Shown here piece after piece: positions 55,438-64,000 of a stretch of DNA of 64,000 nucleotides. Position 1 is the stretch's first letter. Each line of letters begins with the position of its first letter. The stretch is from Burkholderia oklahomensis C6786. GTDB lineage: Bacteria; Pseudomonadota; Gammaproteobacteria; Burkholderiales; Burkholderiaceae. Made by a program: the position numbers and the translations under genes. The stretch is from the NCBI RefSeq assembly GCF_000959365.1, contig NZ_CP009556.1, forward strand, positions 62,001 to 126,000. The letters are read 5' to 3'. The notes beneath the pieces are model-generated. The model searched no databases and was not told the origin of the DNA. It saw nothing but the letters and a program-made list of their open reading frames with translations.

Positions 55438-56628
55438 CTACCGGCCGAGATACCGCTCGACGAGCCGTGCCCAGAACGCCGCGCCGATCGCCAGATTGCG
55501 GTCGTTGAAGTCGTAATCGGGGTTGTGCAGCATGCAGCCGTCGTCCGCGCCCGCGCCGTTGCCGAGCCGCACGAACGCGCCCGGCCGCCGTTGCAGCATG
55601 AACGCGAAGTCCTCGCTGCCCATCAGGATGTCGGCCTGCTCGACGACGTTCCGCTCGCCGACCAGTTCCTTCGCGACCTGCGCGGCGAAATCGGTTTCGG
55701 CGTCCGAATTGACGACGACCGGATAGCCTTCGATGTATTCGACGCTCGCCTTCGCGCCGTAGCTCGCCGCCTGCGATTCGACGAGCTCCGCGATGCGGCG
55801 CTTGAGCAGCGCGCGCACCGCCGGATCGAACGAGCGCACGGAGAGCTCGAGCCGCGCGCGGTTCGGAATGATGTTGTTCGCTGTGCCCGCGTGCAGCGAA
55901 CCGACCGTGACGACGGCGGGCTGCGCGGGATCGACGTTGCGCGCGACGATCGTCTGCAGCGCCATCACGATGCTCGCCGCGACGACGATCGGATCGACCG
56001 CGAGATGCGGCCGCGCCGCGTGGCCGCCGACGCCGTGGATCTCGATCGCCGCCTTGTCGCCCGCCGACATGAACGGCCCGCGCCGCATCAGGAACACGCC
56101 CGGCTCGACGCCCGGATGATTGTGCATCCCGAACACGGCGTCGCACGGGAAGCGCTCGAAGAGACCGTCGTCGATCATCTTCTTCGCGCCGCTGTCGACG
56201 CCGTGCTCCTCCGCCGGCTGGAAATACAGATGGACGGTGCCGGAGAAATTGCGCGTCCGCGCGAGCCGCCACGCGGCGCCGAGCAGCATCGTCGTGTGGC
56301 CGTCGTGGCCGCACGCGTGCATCTTGCCGGGCACGGCGCTCGCGTACGGCAGCCCGGTCGCCTCGACGATCGGCAGCGCGTCCATGTCCGCGCGCACGCC
56401 GACGCTGCGCGCGCCGTCGCCCGCGTGCAGCGTGCCGACGACGCCCGTCTCGCCGACGCCGCGCGTCACCTGCCAGCCCCATGCGTCGAGCTTGTCGGCC
56501 ACGAGCGCGGCCGTCTCGATCTCTTCGTACGCGAGCTCCGGATGGCGGTGGATGCGATGGCGGATCTCGCGCAGCTCGTCGGCGAGAGGGGCGAGGTCGT
56601 CGACCTCGGTGAGGCGTGCGTCGTTCAT
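55438..56628 (-). CDS. M20D-family amidohydrolase (hippurate hydrolase-like)
   Basis: 396 residues. Metal-binding motifs: HACGHDGHTTMLLG, PAEEHGVDSGAKKMIDDG (catalytic Glu pair), FGMHNHPG and the late His in the C-terminal lobe; the dimerisation-domain motif GVGGHAARPHLAVDPI is intact. It hydrolyses N-acyl or N-aroyl amino acids. Divergent from a LysR gene with a 132-base intergenic region containing a palindromic box, so likely induced through that regulator. Confidence 0.9.
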   Translation of the reverse strand: MNDARLTEVDDLAPLADELREIRHRIHRHPELAYEEIETAALVADKLDAWGWQVTRGVGETGVVGTLHAGDGARSVGVRADMDALPIVEATGLPYASAVPGKMHACGHDGHTTMLLGAAWRLARTRNFSGTVHLYFQPAEEHGVDSGAKKMIDDGLFERFPCDAVFGMHNHPGVEPGVFLMRRGPFMSAGDKAAIEIHGVGGHAARPHLAVDPIVVAASIVMALQTIVARNVDPAQPAVVTVGSLHAGTANNIIPNRARLELSVRSFDPAVRALLKRRIAELVESQAASYGAKASVEYIEGYPVVVNSDAETDFAAQVAKELVGERNVVEQADILMGSEDFAFMLQRRPGAFVRLGNGAGADDGCMLHNPDYDFNDRNLAIGAAFWARLVERYLGR

Positions 56629-56729
56629 CGAAGGCTCCGTGACGGCGGCGTCCGTGCAATCGGACGCGCAGAAGCGGGCCACTATAGCGACGCCACAACG
56701 ATTCAATAAGATGCTGTTTTTTTCACCGC

Positions 56730-56746
56730 GATAAACTGCGTTTATC
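56730..56746. promoter_or_regulatory. LysR-type palindromic box
   Basis: GATAAAC-TGC-GTTTATC, perfect 7-bp arms. It contains a T-N11-A spacing typical of LysR sites and lies 14 bases upstream of the LysR ATG in the divergent gap with the amidohydrolase. Probable autoregulatory operator. Confidence 0.65.
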
Positions 56747-56760
56747 ACCCTTTCGCCACC

Positions 56761-57660
56761 ATGAAGCTCCAGCAACTGCAGGCGTTCGTCTCCGCCGCCC
56801 ATCACAAGAGCCTGCGCGCCGCCGCGCGCGAGCTCGGCGTCACGCAGCCCGCGATCACGCACACGATCCGCGAGCTCGAGAGCGCGCTCAACGCGGAACT
56901 GCTCGTGCGCAGCGTGCGCGGCGTCGAGCTGACCGCGTGCGGCCACGCGCTCTTGCCGCGCGCCGAGCAGTTGCTCGGCGACATGCGCCGCACCGTCGAG
57001 GCGGTCGAGCAGGTCAGGGGCGAGATGTCCGGGCGCATCGCGGTCGGCACGATGCCGTCGATCGCGCTGACGGCGCTGCCGCGCGCGGTGATGAAGTTCC
57101 GCGCGACGATGCCGCGCGTGAGCCTGTCGCTCGAGGAAGTGACGGTGCCCGACGCACTCGCGCGGCTGCGCAACGGCGAGCTCGACATCGCGGCGATCCA
57201 CCACATCCCCGCGCTCGAGCGCGACTTCGCGCAATTGCCGCTGTGCTCGACGGAATTCGTCGTCGCGATGCGCGAAGGCCATCCGCTCGCCGGCGCGCGG
57301 CGGCTGTCCGAACTGCTCGACGCCGAATGGATCGTCACGGTCGGCGCCGATCATTTCCCACACAGCGTGATGATGTCGATGTTCAACGCGCATGGGCTGC
57401 CGCTGCCGCAGCGGCTGCTGCGCGCGCCGTCGTCGTTCGCGGTGACGCTCGGCCTCGTCGCGCGCTCGGACGTGATCGGCTGCTTCACAAAGCCGCTCGC
57501 GGCGATGGTCGCGCCGCTCGGCATCCGCGCGGCGCGGCTCGACGACACGCTGCCGAGCTACGACCTGTCGATCCTGTCGCGCCGCGACTTGCTGCCGACG
57601 CCCGCCGTCACGCAATTCATCGCCTGTCTCCGGCACGCTGCCGACGAAACGCTGACATAG
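56761..57660 (+). CDS. LysR-family regulator divergent from M20 amidohydrolase
   Basis: 299 residues. The helix-turn-helix (MKLQQLQAFVSAAHHKSLRAAARELGVTQPAITHTIRELESALNAELLVRSVRGVELT) is followed by a standard two-lobed effector domain (GRIAVGTMPSIALTALPRAV). It likely controls the amidohydrolase gene and itself through the palindrome just upstream. Ligand unknown; plausibly the acyl amino acid substrate or product. Confidence 0.9.
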   Translation: MKLQQLQAFVSAAHHKSLRAAARELGVTQPAITHTIRELESALNAELLVRSVRGVELTACGHALLPRAEQLLGDMRRTVEAVEQVRGEMSGRIAVGTMPSIALTALPRAVMKFRATMPRVSLSLEEVTVPDALARLRNGELDIAAIHHIPALERDFAQLPLCSTEFVVAMREGHPLAGARRLSELLDAEWIVTVGADHFPHSVMMSMFNAHGLPLPQRLLRAPSSFAVTLGLVARSDVIGCFTKPLAAMVAPLGIRAARLDDTLPSYDLSILSRRDLLPTPAVTQFIACLRHAADETLT

Positions 57661-57894
57661 ATCATTCCCGCACGAGCAACGCCGCGCCGCGCCGCACAAG
57701 CCGCCTCGGCGCGCGCCGAACCGCTATCGGGGCTTCCACTAGGCAGCCTCGCGCTATTTTGTCTTGGTAATCTTGGCGCACCGTTCGTCCTGCACCGGAC
57801 GAGGGCACCAGTCAGCCCGGCCGGCAGCCGCGCCGGGCCGAAGCGCACTTGCGGCACAACCGCGCGCAATCATCGAACTACACGAGGAATAACA

Positions 57895-58677
57895 GTGAAA
57901 AAATTCTTGGCGGCTTTGACCGTGGCCCTGCTGGCAGTGTCGGCAGGCGGCGCCTATGCGAAGGATTGGTCGACGATCCGTTTCGGCGTCGATGCGAGCT
58001 ATCCGCCTTTCGAATCGAAAGGCCCGGACGGCAAGGTGGTCGGCTTCGACGTCGATCTCGGCAACGAGATCTGCAAGCGTGTGAAAGCAAAGTGCGTGTG
58101 GATCGAGAACGACTTCGACGGCATGATTCCCGCGCTGAAGGCGCGCAAGTTCGACGGCGTGCTGTCGTCGATGTCGATGACGCCGCAGCGCGAAGAGCAG
58201 ATCGCGTTCTCGTCGAAGCTGTTCAACACGCCGACGCGCCTCGTCACGAAGAAGGGCGCGAATCTGATGCCGACGGCCGACTCGCTGAAGGGCAAGACGG
58301 TCGGCGTCGAGCAGGGCACGATCCAGGAAACGTATGCGAAGACCTACTGGGCGCCGAAGGGCGTGAAGGTCCAGCCGTACCAGAACCAGGACCAGGTCTA
58401 CGCCGACTTGCTCGCCGGCCGCCTCGACGCCGCGCTGCAAGACGCGGTGCAGGCCGACATCGGCTTCCTGAAGACGCCGCGCGGCAAGGATTTCGCGTTC
58501 GCCGGCTCGGATCTCGACGATCCGAAGACGCTCGGCGAAGGCGCGGGCATCGGCCTGCGCAAGGAAGACACCGATCTGAAGGCGAAGATCGACAAGGCGA
58601 TCGCCGACATGCGCAAGGACGGCACGTACGACAAGATCGCGAAGAAGTACTTCGACTTCGACGTGTACGGCAAGTAA
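57895..58677 (+). CDS. Polar amino-acid ABC transporter substrate-binding protein (ArgT/HisJ type)
   Basis: 260 residues from GTG 57895, with CGAGGA upstream. The signal peptide ends GGAYAK. The mature SBP family 3 fold carries FGVDASYPPFESKGPDGKVVGFDVDLGNEIC and DFDGMIPALKARKFDGVLSSMSMTPQREEQI, very like lysine/arginine/ornithine or histidine binding proteins. No permease or ATPase gene is adjacent, so it is an orphan receptor sharing a transporter encoded elsewhere. A textbook terminator follows. Confidence 0.92.
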   Translation: MKKFLAALTVALLAVSAGGAYAKDWSTIRFGVDASYPPFESKGPDGKVVGFDVDLGNEICKRVKAKCVWIENDFDGMIPALKARKFDGVLSSMSMTPQREEQIAFSSKLFNTPTRLVTKKGANLMPTADSLKGKTVGVEQGTIQETYAKTYWAPKGVKVQPYQNQDQVYADLLAGRLDAALQDAVQADIGFLKTPRGKDFAFAGSDLDDPKTLGEGAGIGLRKEDTDLKAKIDKAIADMRKDGTYDKIAKKYFDFDVYGK

Positions 58678-58729
58678 GCCGGCCTGCGGACGGCGCGACC
58701 GCCCCAGGACGCGCCGCCCCGCGCGACGA

Positions 58730-58766
58730 AAAACGGGCTTCGCTCTTCAGCGAAGCCCGTTTTTTT
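58730..58766. terminator. Bidirectional intrinsic terminator
   Basis: 12-bp perfect stem ACGGGCTTCGCT / AGCGAAGCCCGT, loop CTTC, flanked by an A-run on the left and seven T on the right. It serves the binding-protein gene on + and possibly the acyltransferase on -. Confidence 0.9.
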
Positions 58767-58893
58767 CGCCCGACATCGGCGCGCGCAACCGGACGACAGG
58801 CTCACGCGGCGCACGCCGAACATGCATGCGCGCCCGCTTCCTCCGTTCGGCTGTCGCCTTCGCCGGTTGCCGCCCGGCGCCGGCAAAACGGCG

Positions 58894-61014
58894 CTACGCG
58901 ACGCCGATCAACTTGCGTACGAACGCCTCGAAGCCGGGCAGGACCCGCGAATTTCCATAACCGCTGATGTGGTCGCCGTCGAAAAACAACGGCCTCTCGC
59001 CGTCGTACGCCGAGCACGTTTTCTCCGGACACAGGAGCGGCAGCGGATCCCACGTATGAACGTCCGGCACCTGGGCCGCGATCCGCGCATACGATTCCAG
59101 AACCGGCGCCCTCAGTTCGTCGATCTCGCGCCGGCTGACCAGCGGGCCGCGTTCGCAAATCGCGTTGTGTCGATTGAACCAGTCCGAGCAGCGATACGGG
59201 ACCATTCTGAATATCGGTGTCGGCGCTTCCAGCACGATCCTGGCCCCTCTCCGCTCGATGTCCTGCAACACCGGAACGGCATCGGCGACGGCCCGGTTTC
59301 GCTGTTCGACCGCTTCGCCGCCGAACAGCAACCGCCGCGCGGCCTCGTCGCCCACGAACGCCCACTGGGTGATCATGCGCGGCAGGCGCAGAGACGGAAG
59401 GAAAACGACGTCTCCCGGCTCGAGCTTCGACAGCATGTCCGTCAGCGCCGCGTCGCCGTATCGACGGCATCCGGGGTCGCCGCCCTCGCGCCACGGCTGA
59501 AGGCTGACGAACGGACACCCCGCATTGTTATAGGAATAGACCGTGATGCCCGTCCGAACGACGAATTGCTTGAACATGCCGGCATAGGCCATCGCGTGCG
59601 AATCGCCGATCACGAAGACACGATGCCGGCTTGCCGGCGGCAGATCGCAATGCTTGCGCGAATAGATCCACAACCGCCCCCCGTGGACATCCCGATTTTC
59701 GACGTCCGCAAGACAGCCCGGATAGGCGGGGTTCGTGTCGGCGCCGTACGGATACCAATCCAGCCGGTTTCGCGCGACCGTGCTGAGCGACAGCGTCGGT
59801 TGGGCGACGGCCAGCATCGACGAGAGCCCGGCGCCGCCCGCCATCAAGCCCAACCCGCATGCGACCACGACGAAGCGAGGCACCCGGCGCGCCGACGAGC
59901 CGCGACGAAACGGCGTCTCGACAAAACGGTGTGACGCGGCCGAAAGCGCGAACGCGAGCGCCAGCGCGCAGGCTCGGCTGCTCGCCGAGTCGAGCCCGAC
60001 CGTCCAGCGAAACACGACGAAGATCGGCCAATGCCACAAATAGAGCGAATAGGAAATCCTGCCCACGAATCGAAAAGCCCGGCTCTCCAGAATCGTGGAA
60101 ATCAACCCCGCATGCCCGCGCCCGTACAGGAAGCCGAGCAGCCCCAGCGTGCCGGCGACAGGAACGATCGCGCCGGGGAAAGGATAGAGATCCGGCTTCG
60201 ACATGACGAAACCGGCCAGCACCGCCGACGCGCACGCCCATGCGCCCGCCTTGATTCCGACGGCGGCGGAAGACCGCGCCGGCTCGGCCGCCGAAAATCC
60301 GGACAGCGCGACGCACTGATAGAGCAGCACACCCGCGGCAAGCTCCCAGAATCGACCGACGATGAAATAGAACGCCTGCGTGTGCTTCGCCGGCCCCACC
60401 CACCCATCCCACGACAACGACGCGCACAGCCCGACGGCAATCAGCGCCGTCGACAGATATTTCCGGTTCTTGCGAGCGAGCCACGCCCAGAACAGAAACG
60501 GAAAGATCAAATAGAACTGTTCCTCGACGCCGAGCGACCACGTGTGCGTGTACGGATTGAACTCCGCCTTCGGAGAAAAATAATCGCTGCCCGTGGCGCC
60601 GAGGATGACATTGCTCAAGCCAAAAAACGCGAGCAGTCCGGTTTTCTGATTTCTGTCGCTCAGGTAGGACGCCGGAATGAAGAGCGTCGAGATCAAGCCG
60701 GTCACGAGCAGGGCCACGACCAGCGCCGGCAGAATCCGCCGCATGCGCCGAGCATAGAAAAACAAAAGAAATTGCCCGAACGATATCGGCCCGAGGTTCG
60801 CGACGGACGAACTCACGACGAAGCCGGAAATCACGAAAAAAATGTCGACGCCGGAAAAACCGCCCGGAAGCCAGCGCGCATCCATGTGATACAGCATGAC
60901 GGACAGCACCGCCCACGCCCGCAGGCCGTCGATGTACGGGAGGTATGCGGTTTTCTCGCGTGCCCTAGGCTCGCCGGTCCGGCTGCCCGTCAACCGCATC
61001 TCGCTCACTGTCAT
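58894..61014 (-). CDS. OafA/YrhL-type membrane acyltransferase with C-terminal SGNH domain
   Basis: 706 residues from ATG 61014 (ATG at 60999 also possible). The N-terminal acyltransferase-3 domain has YLPYIDGLRAWAVLSVMLYHMD, FSGVDIFFVISGFVV and THTWSLGVEEQFYLIFPF, with about ten membrane helices. The C-terminal periplasmic SGNH domain (from about residue 430) has FVIGDSHAMAYAGMF and a late block ending DGDHISGYGNSR, giving Ser, Asp and His. Such two-domain proteins O-acylate cell-surface polysaccharides such as LPS O-antigen or peptidoglycan-linked glycans. No glycan cluster is adjacent. Confidence 0.92.
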   Translation of the reverse strand: MTVSEMRLTGSRTGEPRAREKTAYLPYIDGLRAWAVLSVMLYHMDARWLPGGFSGVDIFFVISGFVVSSSVANLGPISFGQFLLFFYARRMRRILPALVVALLVTGLISTLFIPASYLSDRNQKTGLLAFFGLSNVILGATGSDYFSPKAEFNPYTHTWSLGVEEQFYLIFPFLFWAWLARKNRKYLSTALIAVGLCASLSWDGWVGPAKHTQAFYFIVGRFWELAAGVLLYQCVALSGFSAAEPARSSAAVGIKAGAWACASAVLAGFVMSKPDLYPFPGAIVPVAGTLGLLGFLYGRGHAGLISTILESRAFRFVGRISYSLYLWHWPIFVVFRWTVGLDSASSRACALALAFALSAASHRFVETPFRRGSSARRVPRFVVVACGLGLMAGGAGLSSMLAVAQPTLSLSTVARNRLDWYPYGADTNPAYPGCLADVENRDVHGGRLWIYSRKHCDLPPASRHRVFVIGDSHAMAYAGMFKQFVVRTGITVYSYNNAGCPFVSLQPWREGGDPGCRRYGDAALTDMLSKLEPGDVVFLPSLRLPRMITQWAFVGDEAARRLLFGGEAVEQRNRAVADAVPVLQDIERRGARIVLEAPTPIFRMVPYRCSDWFNRHNAICERGPLVSRREIDELRAPVLESYARIAAQVPDVHTWDPLPLLCPEKTCSAYDGERPLFFDGDHISGYGNSRVLPGFEAFVRKLIGVA

Positions 61015-61284
61015 AGGATCGATCCTTGGCCGAGCCTTCGCCGCCCGCATTCGCACGATAAAAAAATCGACGCCCCGCCCGCGCTGCGGCAGACAGTGTA
61101 TCGATTAAAAAATCGTCATGATTTTGATTCGGCGACGACGCTGCGTTCGACGCAAGTCATTGATCGGACAGAAAAACGGCGAACCTCCGGCACAGGTTTG
61201 GTGCGTCGATGACGATCCACGTACAATCGTTGTCTCACCGACATCGACAGAAGGCGCGCGGCGGTTGCGCCGCTCATTCCCATC

Positions 61285-62400
61285 ATGCAAACGCAGACCC
61301 ATCCGCTGATCTCGCCGGCCGTCGGCACGGCGCGCCACATCACGAGCTTCCACTACGGCCCGCGCAGCGGGAAGAAAATCTACATCCAGGCATCGCTGCA
61401 TGCGGACGAGCTGCCCGGCATGCTGGTCGCGACGCTGCTGCGCCGCAAGCTCGCGGCGCTCGAGACGGCGGGCAAGCTGCGCGACGAGATCGTCGTCGTG
61501 CCGGTCGCGAATCCGATCGGCCTCTCGCAGCACGTGTTCGGCGATCATCTCGGCCGCTTCGAGCTCGGGTCGATGCAGAACTTCAACCGAAACTTCCACG
61601 ACCTCGCCGCGCTCGTGATCCCGCGCATCGAAGGCCGCCTCACGAAAGACGCGGCCGCGAACCTCGCCATCGTCCGCGACGCGATGCGCGAGGCGCTCGG
61701 CGAGCAGAAGCCGCGCACCGAGCTCGAATCGCAGCGGCTCGCGCTGCAGCGGCTGTCGTTCGACGCCGACATCGTGCTCGACCTGCACTGCGACTGCGAC
61801 GCGGTGATGCACGTCTACACGAATCCGGATCTGTGGGGCGACGTCGAGCCGCTCGCGCGCTACCTGGGCGCGAAGGCGTCGCTGCTCGCGCTGAACTCGG
61901 TCGGCAACCCGTTCGACGAGATTCACAGCTTCTGCTGGTCCGAGCTGCGCAACCGCTTCGGCGAACGCCATCCGATCCCGAACGGCTCGATTTCGGTGAC
62001 GGTCGAGCTGCGCAGCGAGCGCGACGTGTCGTACGAATTCGCCGAGCACGACGCGCAGGCGCTGATCGAATACCTGACGCTGCGCGGCGCGATCGAAGGC
62101 ACGCCCGCGCCGCAGCCGCCGCTCGAATTCGCGGCGACGCCGCTCGCGGGCACCGATCCGCTCGTCGCGCCGGTATCGGGCGTGATCGTGTTCCGGACGC
62201 CCGTCGGCGTGTGGATCGAGGCGGGCGACGAAGTGGCCGACATCGTCGATCCGCTGACCGACCGCGTCGTCACGTTGAAGAGCAGCGTGTCCGGCGTGCT
62301 GTACGCGCGCCAGATCGCGCGCTTCGCGACGGCCGGAATGGAAGTCGCGCGGATCGCCGGCGAGAAGCCGATCCGCACCGGGTCGCTGCTGACGGCCTGA
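61285..62400 (+). CDS. Succinylglutamate desuccinylase/aspartoacylase (M14) family protein
   Basis: 371 residues. Zinc motifs: ASLHADELPGMLVATLL (H-x2-E) early and VLDLHCDCD (second His) near residue 170; NFNRNFHDL supplies an Arg. The C-terminal 90 residues form a lipoyl/hammerhead-like beta domain (LVAPVSGVIVFRTPVGVWIEAGDEVADIVDP...SGVLYARQI). That domain is seen in many bacterial members of this family. It probably removes an acyl group from an amino acid or amide. Divergent from the acyltransferase; ligand unknown. Confidence 0.87.
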   Translation: MQTQTHPLISPAVGTARHITSFHYGPRSGKKIYIQASLHADELPGMLVATLLRRKLAALETAGKLRDEIVVVPVANPIGLSQHVFGDHLGRFELGSMQNFNRNFHDLAALVIPRIEGRLTKDAAANLAIVRDAMREALGEQKPRTELESQRLALQRLSFDADIVLDLHCDCDAVMHVYTNPDLWGDVEPLARYLGAKASLLALNSVGNPFDEIHSFCWSELRNRFGERHPIPNGSISVTVELRSERDVSYEFAEHDAQALIEYLTLRGAIEGTPAPQPPLEFAATPLAGTDPLVAPVSGVIVFRTPVGVWIEAGDEVADIVDPLTDRVVTLKSSVSGVLYARQIARFATAGMEVARIAGEKPIRTGSLLTA

Positions 62401-62746
62401 GCGGGCGCGCCCGACGCGGCGGGCCGCGGCGATTTTTCGTCGCGGCCCGCGCCGCCGCCCTCGGCCGCGCGATATCGTCCGCCGCCGCGGAGCGAGGCAG
62501 AGGCTGCGCGACCGCGCCGCGACCGGCAAACCCAAGTGCGCCGGAATGGACGGCGTCGAGCCTGTCCGCCGTGTCTTCGACGCGCGCCCCGCGCACCGGC
62601 CCGCCGCCGCCGTACGGCCGGACCGTCCCGAAAAGACGCTCGCCCGCTCGAGGCGGGCGAGTCGCTGTCCCGACTCGCATGTGCATCGCGCTCGGCGATG
62701 CGTCCGGGCGCACGCGCAGCGCGCCCGCCCACCCCTGTCGGCTTCG
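62401..62746. other. Gene-free interval with strong hairpin
   Basis: 346 bases between convergent genes. A hairpin at 62419-62450 (GCGGGCCGCGGCGA / TCGTCGCGGCCCGC, one wobble pair, loop TTTT) is a likely + strand terminator. Nothing else seen. Confidence 0.55.
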
Positions 62747-63556
62747 TCAGAACGCCGGAATGATCGCGCCGTTGAATTTCGTTTCGATGAACTTGCGCAC
62801 ATCGTCCGATTCATACGCGGCGACGAGCTTCCTCACCCACGGCTTGTCCTTGTCCTGCGCGCGCACCGCGATCAGGTTCGCGTACGGGCCCTTCAGATCC
62901 TCGATCGCGATCGCGTCCTTCACCGGCGACAGCCCCGCCTTCACCGCGTAGTCGGTGTTGATCGACCCCGCGTCGAGGTCCGGCAGCGCGCGCGGCAACT
63001 GCGCGGCGTCGAGCTCGACGAGCTTGATCCTCTTCGGATTCTCGGCGACGTCGAGCGGCGTCGCGTTCACGCCGTTCGTGCCGGCGCCCGGCTTCAGCTT
63101 GACGACTCCGTACTTCTGCAGCAGCAGGAGCGCGCGATTGCCGTTCGACGGATCGTTCTGAATCCCGACTTTCGCGCCGACGGGCAGATCCTTCAGCGAC
63201 TTGAGCTTCTTCGAATAGAAGCCCATCGGCGACGTATACGTGAGCCCGACGTTCACGATCCTGTAGCCGCGCTGCTTGATCTGGCTGTCGAGGAACGGCT
63301 GGTGCTGGAAGCCGTTCGCGTCGAGGTCGCCCGCGTCGAGCGCCGCGTTCGGCTGCACGTAGTCGTTGAATTCGATCACCTTGATCGCGAGCCCGTCGCG
63401 CGCGGCGACCTTCGTCACCTCGGCCCAGATCTGCGCGTCCGGGCCGCTCATCGTGCCGATCTTCAGCGCCGGGCCGCCCGCGTGCGCGAGCGTCGCCGCG
63501 ATCGCGAACGCCGCGCCGCCGGCCGCCCGGCGAAAGATCGAAGCAAATCGTTGCAT
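62747..63556 (-). CDS. metQ: MetQ/NlpA-family methionine-binding protein
   Basis: 269 residues from ATG 63556, with GAGGA just upstream. The signal peptide (residues 1-25, ending ATLAHAG) lacks a lipobox Cys. The mature part has LKIGTMSGPDAQIWAEVTKVAARDGLAIKVIEFNDYVQPNAALDAGDLDANGFQHQPFL, diagnostic of MetQ/NlpA, and ends KFNGAIIPAF. It binds D- or L-methionine for the MetNI importer. metN and metI are not adjacent, so this may be an accessory receptor. A longer frame to 63664 is rejected because the signal peptide begins at 63556. Confidence 0.9.
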   Translation of the reverse strand: MQRFASIFRRAAGGAAFAIAATLAHAGGPALKIGTMSGPDAQIWAEVTKVAARDGLAIKVIEFNDYVQPNAALDAGDLDANGFQHQPFLDSQIKQRGYRIVNVGLTYTSPMGFYSKKLKSLKDLPVGAKVGIQNDPSNGNRALLLLQKYGVVKLKPGAGTNGVNATPLDVAENPKRIKLVELDAAQLPRALPDLDAGSINTDYAVKAGLSPVKDAIAIEDLKGPYANLIAVRAQDKDKPWVRKLVAAYESDDVRKFIETKFNGAIIPAF

Positions 63557-63858
63557 GGCTTGTCCTCGCATCCCGCTTTTATGAAAGCGCGAATCGTCGC
63601 ATGTGGCGGCAAACGGACAAACCAAGCAATTTTCATACATATATTCCTGCGCCCGGTCAATCATCCGGCGGAATCGGTATAACGCGACGAATGCAAGCAG
63701 CCATCATCACGTGTGGCGTGGGCGCTACAGATGTGAACATGACAGCAATTGTCATATTCATTAAGCGCCCCGTCGATACAGTGCGCTTCCGTTCCCCTTC
63801 CAAACGCCTTAAAGAGCGCAGCGGAACTGCAAACATTCTTACTGCTCGGAGATTTGCC
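63557..63858. promoter_or_regulatory. Divergent promoter region metQ-like / porin
   Basis: 302 bases, AT-rich near 63620-63660 (CATACATATATT) and 63740-63770. It contains the ribosome sites of both neighbours; no gene seen. Confidence 0.5.
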
Positions 63859-64000
63859 TTGAACAAGAAACTGTTGACCACCGCTATCCTCGCCGCAACC
63901 GCGAGCGCTGCTCATGCACAAAGCAGCGTCACGTTGTACGGCCTCATCGACGCCGGCGTCAGCTATGTGAACCATAGCAAGAGCGCCAGCGGCAGCAGCA
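63859..64000 (+). CDS. Porin, N-terminal part (cut by window end)
   Basis: Starts at TTG 63859, with GGAG 7 bases upstream. It encodes MNKKLLTTAILAATASAAHAQ, a signal peptide, then SSVTLYGLIDAGVSYVNHSK, the first strand of Burkholderia trimeric porins. It continues beyond the window. Same family as the porin at 31922-33025. Confidence 0.87.
   Translation, partial: MNKKLLTTAILAATASAAHAQSSVTLYGLIDAGVSYVNHSKSASGSS

Overview
The window is high-GC DNA (about 68% by eye) with Burkholderia gene content. A bur/mal-type (malleilactone, burkholderic acid, malleicyprol) assembly line lies next to a bpeT / llpE-bpeE-bpeF-oprC-type efflux locus. This pairing, together with the many LysR, IclR and porin genes, suggests the second chromosome of a Burkholderia pseudomallei-group species (pseudomallei, thailandensis, oklahomensis or a relative). 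The species cannot be fixed from sequence reading alone.

Layout. (1) 1-13819: 3' part of the bur/mal cluster, all on +, with tight or overlapping junctions. It holds the end of a trans-AT PKS/NRPS hybrid (burF-like), a ketol-acid reductoisomerase homologue (burG-like), an FkbH-like protein without its HAD core (burH), a PLP decarboxylase (burI), a carrier-AMP ligase fusion (burJ), a small membrane protein (burK), a stand-alone malonyltransferase (burL) and a fatty acyl-AMP ligase (burM). (2) 14119-17723: AEC transporter, GNAT acetyltransferase, GntR regulator and DAACS symporter. (3) 18456-26573: RND tripartite pump (oprC, bpeF, bpeE), an esterase-like gene and a divergent LysR regulator. (4) 27718-36566: small secreted protein, purine nucleoside permease, selD, EamA transporter, porin, and a translationally coupled amidohydrolase-IclR-DcuC/YfcC operon. 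(5) 36580-41134: gabR-gabT-gabD with a clear operator-like repeat. (6) 42302-49474: an uncharacterised biosynthetic island, bordered by AT-rich DNA, encoding a haem-oxygenase-fold metalloenzyme candidate, a flavin-dependent halogenase, a Kef-type antiporter, two overlapping Rieske-type genes and an O-methyltransferase. (7) 49744-63556: Aer-type chemoreceptor, beta-ketoadipyl-CoA thiolase with its divergent IclR regulator, TetR, M20 amidohydrolase with divergent LysR, two orphan solute-binding proteins, an OafA-type acyltransferase and an M14 deacylase. (8) From 63859: start of a second porin, cut by the window end.

The most interesting observation is in region 6. The two Rieske-type proteins look complementary. 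The first keeps all four [2Fe-2S] ligands but has lost one of the two mononuclear-iron histidines. The second keeps a perfect N-x2-D-x2-H-x4-H iron site but has lost about 35 residues carrying the Rieske-cluster ligands. Their genes overlap by 4 bases. Together they could form one oxygenase with its two redox sites split between two subunits, inside a halogenase-containing pathway I cannot match to a known product. In the bur cluster, the FkbH-like domains without a HAD core and the altered condensation-domain motif are further unusual enzymology. No tRNA, rRNA, CRISPR array or insertion sequence was recognised.
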